From Verrucomicrobiales bacterium (GTDB lineage: Bacteria; Verrucomicrobiota; Verrucomicrobiia; Limisphaerales; F1-12-MAGs170): a stretch of DNA of 38,493 bases. Positions 11,901 through 20,900 of this stretch are shown here, one piece after another. A model generated the notes under the pieces. The model was not told where the DNA came from. It made no database searches and saw nothing but the letters and a program-made list of their open reading frames with translations. The stretch is from contig SXMN01000037.1 in NCBI GenBank assembly GCA_005777315.1, forward strand, positions 1 to 38,493, written 5' to 3'. The position numbers were made by a program, and so were the translations under genes. Within the stretch, counting starts at the first letter, position 1, and each line of letters starts with the position of its first letter.

Positions 11901-14900
11901 GGCGGACTTTGTTCATGTGAATGCCGAGGGCCGCGTATTCGTGACGCAGTCGGATCAGGTGACGGTGTTCTTCCCGGCGGTCGCTCCCAGAGTGATCGCC
12001 AGCACGCCGATCAATGCCTCGCAAATCGTCCCGATCATCACTCGCGGCAGCGTGACCTTCGACCTGGATATGCTCGATGTGGCCATTGAAGGAGGCTCGG
12101 TGACGAATCCGACAAATTTCCGGTTAACCAACACGAGCACCGGCGCGACGGTTCCGATCACTGGCGCGGTTTACGAAAGTGCCAGCAGGACGGTGCAACT
12201 GTTGTTTACCGCGCTGGCAGCGGGGAGTTATCGCTTCGAGGTTCTGGCAGGAATCCAGAGCGTTGCGGGCATCGCGCTTGAGGAGAGTTACTCCGCGTCC
12301 TTCGAAGTTCTCCAGGATCTGACCGCGCGACTGAAGCCGGAGTTCTCCACCACACGCACAAATCAAATCGACGGGACGCTCTCGTTCGATTTGCGAGTCG
12401 TGAACACGCTCACACTCCCCGTCCTCGCGCCTATCCGGGTGGTGTTCGGCGGACTGGAAACCGGTGGCGAACCTCCAACCTTGCTCACTTTCGACGGAGT
12501 GACGGAGAGTGGGCAGCCTTACATGGAATTTAATTCTGCAGGCGATGCGGCTCTCGCTCCGGGACAGTCCATCACTCGTACCGTCATCGTGCGCAATCCG
12601 CTCGGACTCGTCTTTGACCCATTGATCCAGATCGTGGCGAGCGTGCCTCCAAATAAGTTGCCAGGTTTCACTTCCACGCCTCCGGCGGCAGCGACATCAG
12701 GCCAGGCTTACCAATACGCGCCGCAGGCCACCGATCCCGACGGGCCGTCTCTCACCTTCGTCCTGATCAAAGGACCCGCGAGCGTGGTCTTGAACGCAGG
12801 CACCGGTGCATTGAGCTGGACGCCTGGCACCGAAGACAGCGCGGCAGTGAACTTTGAATTGAGGGCGTACCACGAGCGCGGTGGTTACGCCACCCAGTCC
12901 TGGCAGGTGAGCGTTGCAGGTGTGAACAGCGCGCCGGTGTTGTTCCCCTTGCCCAACCACGAAACAAGGGAAGGCGAGCTGCTTGAGATTCCCGTCGGGG
13001 CAACGGATGCCGATGGAGATGAACTCATCTTCGCCGTCAATCATCTTCCGGCGGGCGCGGCTTTCGACGCGAAGGCGAATGTGATCCGGTGGCAGCCCGG
13101 TGCCCAGTCCGCCGGTCGTTACCAGGATGTGGAAGTGCTGGTGACCGATGGCGCGCGCACCACGGTGGGCCGCTTTGAAATTGTGGTGGCGAACGTGAAC
13201 CAACGACCCACGCTCGACCCGGTGGTTGATCGTGTGGTCCGAGAGGGTGATGTCCTGACGTTGCGACTCTCCGCGCGTGATGCCGATGGTGACACGCTCG
13301 TGTTTGGTTCTCAAAATCTGCCTGTCGGTGCGACACTTTCACCGGAGACAGGCCGGTTCGAATGGACGCCGCGCTTCGATCAGCACGGGGATTATCAGAT
13401 TCAGTTCACAGTGAGCGACGGCGCTGCAACGGCCACTCAAACTCTCCGCTTGCAGGTGTTGAATGTGAATGGTGCGGTGAAAATAGTTCCGCCCGGGACG
13501 ATCTCGATCTTCGAGGGACAGACGGTGTTGCTGCGGTTGACTGCGAATGACCCTGATCATCCGGCGACCGAGACGAACTTGTTGCCCGACGGCACCCTTC
13601 AGCAGGACGTGGCCGGGCCGGTGATCCGCTGGAGTTCCACGACGCTGCCAGTCGGCGCAACGTTCGATGCATCGACGAGCCTGCTTCGCTGGGTGCCGGG
13701 AGCAAGCCAGTCAGGCGCCTATCGTATTACATTCACAGCCACGGATGACGGAGACGCCACGGGCCAGGCGAAGTCGGATTCCACGACGGTGGAAATCCAG
13801 GTGATCGACGCCAACCTGGCACCCACCGTTGCTCCGACTGCGAATCAAACGGTCGATGCCGGATCGACCCTCGAATTTAAGGTCACCGCAACCGATGGTG
13901 ATGGCACGATCCCGAAGCTGACCGCCGCCGGCCTGCCGGCTTTTGCCACCTTCACGGACAACGGTGATGGTTCAGGCACGATCCGCGCAACCCCCGGTTT
14001 GGTGAATCGTGGAAGTTTCGCAATTACCATCCGCGCGACTGACAACGGCAACGGGAACCCGGCCAGGGCTTTGATTGGCGAAGCCAGTTTCGTCCTCACG
14101 GTCAAGTTGTTGAATGCTCAACCAGTACTCTCACCAGTGGGTGACAAAGTCGCGTTGATCGATCAAGAGCTGGTATTTCAGGTGCGCGTTTCCGACCTCG
14201 ACGAGAATCCGCTGACCTACTCGGCGCAGGTGCTGCCAGCGGGGGCTGCGTTTACCGCGATGGCGGTGTATGGCGTGGCGGAATTCAAGTGGAAGCCAAC
14301 CGCAACTCAAGCGGGCGCTGCCACGCTTACACTCACTGTCACGGATGACGGTAACGGCGTGGCAACGAATCGACTGACCGCTGCGCAGACTTTCAAGATC
14401 GTGGTGCGCGCTGCCAATCAGTCGCCTGTCCTCGCGCCGATCAGTCTGCGCCAGGGTGTCGAAGGGCAGCCTTTGGAGTTTGTGCTTCAGGGTAACGATC
14501 CGGATGGCGATGCGCTGACCTATTTCGCCACGAACCTTCCTGACGGCGCTGCGCTGGATGCCAGAAGTGGCACGGTTCGGTGGACTCCGGCTTCAAATCA
14601 GGGTGGAAGTCACGCGGTTGTTTTTGGAGTCACAGACGGCCATAGGAGCAGCACACAGACCGCTGCTTTCTCCGTGGCTGAAACGAACCGGCCTCCGACG
14701 CTTGTTCCATTGCCGCCACTGATCGCGCTGGAAGGAGTAACGCTATCATTCAATCTGGCCGGGTCAGACTTGGATGGAGACCGCCTCGCGTTCTTCCTTG
14801 AAACCGCGGCCCCGGCCGGAGCGAGCTTCGATCCCGCCACGCAAGTCTTCGAATGGACGCCCGGCTTCGAACAGGCGGGACGTTACGCACTTCGTTTCGC

Positions 14901-17900
14901 CGTCCAGGACACGGCGGGAGCGCGAACGTTCCAGGAGGTCGTGGTGGATGTGTCGAACGTCAATCGCACGCCTGCCATCCCGGCGCTGGAAGGTCGTGTT
15001 GCCCTCGTCGGTCAACCCTTCCGGTACCTTGTCCTGGCGAGTGATCCGGATTCCGCCACTTCCCTTCGATACTCCATCAGCGATCTTCCTGCGGGCGCAA
15101 CATTCGATACGACGACAGGTGAACTGCTCTGGAATCCTTCCAGCGTCGCCGCTGGTGAATACAATCTGCGCTTTAGCGCCAGTGATGGTGAACTTGCCGC
15201 CAGCCGCACGCTGCGCCTCGTCGTGGCGTCCCAACCCATTCCGCCGGACGTGCGAATCGAGCTGACGCCGAGTTTCCCCGCCGTGTTCGGCCAGAGCGTC
15301 TTGATTCAGGCCACGGCGAGTTCGCTGTCGGAGATCCGTTCGTTACGGCTCACCATTGATGGCCGTGCCTACGCCTTGGACTCATTCGGGCGTCTTGGTT
15401 TCACGCCTGGGAGCGCGGGACATTTTAAGATCGTCGCCACCGCGACGGATGTGGACGGAGTGGTCGGCACGGCCACGGCAGACCTGAAGGTGCGCGATCC
15501 GCAGGATGCGGCGACTCCCCTGGTCCGCTTTACCGCTTCGGATTCGGGCGTTGTTATTCGCGAGTTGCAGATCATCGCGGGGGTGGTTTCGGATTCCAAC
15601 CTCGATCAATACCGGCTGGAACTCGTGCCGCTGGACGGCCGTAGCCCCACCTTGCTCGCGCAAGGTCGCAACCCGATCAATGGCGCACTGACACAGATTG
15701 ATCCAGGCGGGTTCGTGAACGGAGCCTACCTCCTGCGGCTGACGGCGACGGATATTTCAGGCCGCACTTCAACCATTTCGAAATTGATCGAGATAAACTC
15801 CACGAACAAGCCGGCAGGGTACGCTCACTCCGTGACAGATCTTACCGCGATCATCGGAGGGGTGAACATTCCTTTCACTCGCAACTACAGCAGCACAGAC
15901 ACGGCATTCGCGGGTGCGGCTGGATATGGATGGCATTTTGCGGGAATGGAAGCACAGATCACCACGAGCATCGCGGCCACGGCGGATGACCCGTTCAATC
16001 TGGCGACGCCGTATCGTGATGGAGCGCGGTTGTATCTGACACTCCCGGATGGCCGCCGCGTTGGGTTTACGTTCTCGCCAACGCCGGCAATACAAGGCGC
16101 GGTGGCACTCTACCGTCCTTCATGGACGGCTGATACGGGAGTGGACTACCGATTGAGCAGCACGGACGCGCTGCTGGAACTTGCGGGTGGAAGTTACTAC
16201 CACGTTGGAACCGGACTTCCTTACAATCCGACGGCGGGATCGTCCGAAGCAACAGCATTTGTACTCGCCGTGCCTGACGGCAGCCGCTTCGGCTATTCCG
16301 CGAGCGGAACGTTGAACCAGACGGTAAGCAGCCAGGGGCAACGGCTCATTTGGACGAGCGAAGGCGTGGCGGCCTCAAATGGTGAGCGGATAACCTTCAC
16401 TCGGGACAACAATGGACGTGTGACAGGCATCCAGACCACGAGTGGCAGCGGAGTTCGGTATGAATACGATTCCAACGCCAACATGGTGAGTGTGACCGAT
16501 TCATCAACGGGACGCCGGACCATCTATGGTTATCATGCTGGAACCCATCTCCTCACGGTGGTCGCGCCGCCTGCTATGGCGGGAACGAGCATTCGTTACG
16601 ACGAGAGCGGACGCATGTTGCAAACGGCTCCGATCCCCATATCGACGGGTGGCACCAGCCAGTTCCTCAGCCAGACGTTTAATGGCACACTGACCGCCGG
16701 GGTGAAGGATCTTTATTCGCTGGTCCTGACGCCGTCGGAATTTGCCAGCGCGACGCAAGGTCGGTTGATTCTTGGTGCACAGGGGACTTCAGCTCAAGGC
16801 GGCAACTCACTCACGTTGCGGCTCTTGGGGATTAACGGTGAATCCCGTCCTGTGAATGCGACGACAAGCATCGGTTTCGCCACTCTAAGCGAGGCCGGTG
16901 CTTATGTGCTTGAGGTCAGTGGTGCTTCGAGCGGCGCTTATCAGTTGCGCCTGTTCGTCGCGGGAGATGTCAATGCGGATGGTCGGGTGGATGGCGTGGA
17001 TGCGGGCGCGATGGAGTCCGCATTGGGTAGCAAACCGGGTGATGCGAATTTCAGCGCTGCCGCCGACGTGGACGGTGACCGCGTGGTAACGGCGGTGGAC
17101 CGTGAGTACGTGCTCGTGAATTCCGGGTTCGTGGCGAACCGCCTTCCCACGGCGCAAAACGGCACGTTGAACACTCACGCGAACATTCCAGTTTCAGTCT
17201 CCCTCCGCTCGCTGAGCGCCGACGCGAATGGAGACGCCCTGAGCTATCGCATCGGAACCGTCAACAACGCCACGGCGCGGATCCTGGAGGATGGCTTCAC
17301 AGTTCGATTTGAACCGACAACGAACTTTTCGGGTGCAGCCAGCTTCACGTTCGTCGCGGACGATGGATCCGGAACTTCCCAGCCAGCCACCGTCACGGTG
17401 AATGTCAGCAACGCTCCGCTGCTCCGGCTGAATATCGATCAGCGTTCACCACACCTGACATCGGGGCAGTCTGCACGGGTCGTGGTGACGGGAGATTTCG
17501 CGGATGAAGCGGGCGTCGAACTTCCGGGTGCCTATTTGACCTTCATTTCGACCAACCCGGCTGCAGTGGTGATTTCTCCGACGGGATGGCTCACGGCACT
17601 GGCGGATGGAACGAGCGCGGTCGTGGCTTCTCGAGGAACACTCCGCGTTGCGACGGCGGTGCGAGTGGGTGAACCTGCGACGGTTCCCGACCGGCGGCTC
17701 GTTAGCGATGGATTGCAGTCTCAGAACCTCCGGCTCGCGGTGGCTCCCGACGGTGGCACCATCACAATTCGCATCCGGCATCCGGATGGCACAGACGTTA
17801 CCTCCGCTGACAGCGGCATTCTTTACTTCGTTGGCGATGACACTCTCGCCACGGTTTCCAGCGGTGGTTTGATCACAGGCAAGGTGGAAGGCGAGACGAG

Positions 17901-20900
17901 ACTGACCGCGATCTACCGTGGTGCAGAGCTTGTGATCCCGGTCAGGGTCACGAAATCACTGCCCGCCCCGTCACAGATTGGTCCGGCTGGGGGCATCGTG
18001 CAGGGCGCGGATGGTTCGATGGTCACAATTGCTCCCGGTGCTCTCAAGCAGCAAACCTCGATCAACTTCACATCTCTGGCGCAAAGCGGGCTTCCGTATG
18101 CGCTGTTGACGGAACAGACATTTGCAGCCGGGTTCCAACTCGCCATGGGCGCTGATCCACTGCTTCAACCGGCTCAACTGGCGGTTCGCACCACTGGATT
18201 GGCTGCCGGAACTGAAGTCGTCTTCTATCGTGCGACGACGTTGACCGGGCCGAACGGAACACCGGTGCGCGTCTGGCTTCAGACGGAGTTTGGCGTCGTG
18301 GGCGCGGATGGATTCGCCCGGACTGGCACACAGCAATTGACGCCGGGCGTGCGCGATTCGGGAGTGTATCTGGTCAGCGCCGTCCAGCCCGGAACGACCG
18401 GCCTGCTTCGGGGGCGGTTCACGCTTCGGAATCCTATTTCAGCGGCGACTTCCGGCTTCCACCTTTTCGTCGATCCTCCGGCATCGAGCCAGGTTGCACC
18501 TCAGTCCCTGCCTGGCCCATCCGGGCTTCCAGGTGCCACCCTCGCGCTGGCGCTGATGGTGACTGAAAGGATCGTGGACGCCGTAACAGCGGAAATCTTC
18601 AGCATCATCGAATATGCGGCTCGTATGGCCGCTGCGAAACACATCGTCGTTGTCACGGAGGAGAAGGACATCAAATCAGAGCTTCCGGACAAGTATCCGT
18701 ACGAGGTGGAGGTCAATCGCGACGCAATCACTGAATTGTCCTTCACGATGGATAATTTTGAGTTTGCACAAGGTTATCCCAACGAGAAGCCCCTCATCAA
18801 AGCCGGGAAACTTGAAAAGCCTGAACCCTCGGATCCGCCCGAGACACTTGGATTCGCGTTGGGCGAAATCGTCCGCTTCGAATCCTTCACGCTGAAGCTA
18901 AAGCACGCGGCTGATCCGGTGTCGCAATTCCTGCGCGGAGAGCTGGATTCTAAGGTCAGGGGCTGGGTGGACGACTATACGGGCGGGTTCGACAAGTTCC
19001 TGCAGAAGAAACTGACGGAGGAAATGAACCGCATCGTCACCGAGGTGACGATCTACGATCCAGTGCGGTTCGCTGGTGTGACACTTTCCCAGCGCACACG
19101 TGATCTGATCGCGGTGAATCCAGAGGGGGCTGGACTCATTAATCTCAACCGGGCGTTGCTGGAGAACGCGTATCCCGATGAGATTCCGCAAAAAGCAGTG
19201 CTCGTGCAGGATGGGATCGCGTCCGTCGTGGCACTGGAGATCACGAATTTGCTTTGGGCGGATGCCATTCTCGGTGTAGGGGCAACGTTGGAAGACATCA
19301 TCATTTCCTACCGTCCGGTGGGCAGTGCGGTAGGGACATTGGTATCTGGACGGAGCGCGAAATCAACGAACGGCACTCTTCGAACGGCCCTTCCGGAAAA
19401 TGTAGCGATTGGCGACGTGGAAATCACGGTCCAGCGCGTGCAGAAGGAATGGACCCACGAACCGCTCAATCCGAACCCGGTGGCAAAACGCGTGATCAAG
19501 GAGAGCAATGCGGTTCGCTTCCCCATTGAAAATCGTTACATCTTCGCGGCACTCACAGGCAACCCTGCCATTGCCGTGATCGATTCGGAAACAAATCAGA
19601 TTGTCGCCCGGATGCCGGTCAGTGGCGGTGTGCCTCGTGCGACGGCCCTTGCCTCGAATCTATCGAAGCTCTACGCGGCATTGCAGGGAACGAACCAGAT
19701 TGCGGTGTTCGACACGGTGGACTTGAAACCGCTCGACGCAAACCTGACGACTCCTGAAATCGACAACTTTGAACTACCTTTAGGAGCCTCGGTCTTCTGG
19801 CTCGCGACCGATCCAGCCAATCAATATCTGTTCGTAACCGACGAGTTCACGAACGCGGTTTATGTGGTCGATATCGTTGACGGTTCCGCGACTTACGGGG
19901 ATACGGTGCAAACTTATTCTCCGAATCCGGCACCGCACGGATTGATTGGCATCGCGGTGGACGCGGACGGGAGCAAGGTATATGTGGCCGCGCCGAATTC
20001 CCGGATGTTCGACGGCACCCACAATCACGTCGCGGGCAAGATCATCGTGGCCAATGTGGATCGGCAGAAACCTGAAGAGCTGCTGACCACACTGGCGGTG
20101 ATTGATGCGGCCAACGAACCATACGGGGTGACGGCAGGCTTCAAGCCGGGACAGTTTGTCTTCGTGAACCGGCAGACGGATGGCAGCGGCTTCGGTGCAT
20201 TCAACGGTGTCAAATCCATCTTCGCCAATCTCAACCTGGGCAAGCCGACGGATGCGTTCGATGTGAACAACGGCATCGGTGTTGCCGTGTTGCCTGATGC
20301 CACCTACGCCTTTGTCAGCGCCTTCAATCGCTTCATCCAGGATTTGCCCTCGCACGATCCAAACATTCCGCCGTTCACTGCCGGCGGAAATATCGGCGTG
20401 ATCAAGGATCCGTTCGGCACACCCGTGCTGGTGGCCGCGACCTTGATGGTGCCGATCAGCTTCCCGGACAATATCGTCCTCTCGCCCGACGGTAAGACGC
20501 TTTATGCGGCCTACCGCGGCGGACCGGATCGCGGCATCTACGTGTATGACGTGGATGCGATCATCAAGACCGTTCAGGAACGCTCGTTGGATGATTTGAG
20601 CCGGTTCCCGTTGGACAAGCTAAATCCTGACGTGTTCATCGGGAGGATCAATACGGGCACGGATCGTCCGCAGGGACTTTCGTCGCGAGTCACGGTCGGG
20701 CCTGATTTGAGCGTGTCGATTCCGGCGGGACAGAAGTTCGAGCCGGGCGAGAAGGCGAAGTTTAATTACAACGTCTTCCTGAATCAGAACGCGACCACCA
20801 ACGAGCGCTGGGTGGAGCAGGTTTCACTCATCAACGACAAAGGTCTGCGAATACTTGTGACCGAGGGTACCTTCGATAAGGCAGGACCTCGCTCGATCGA

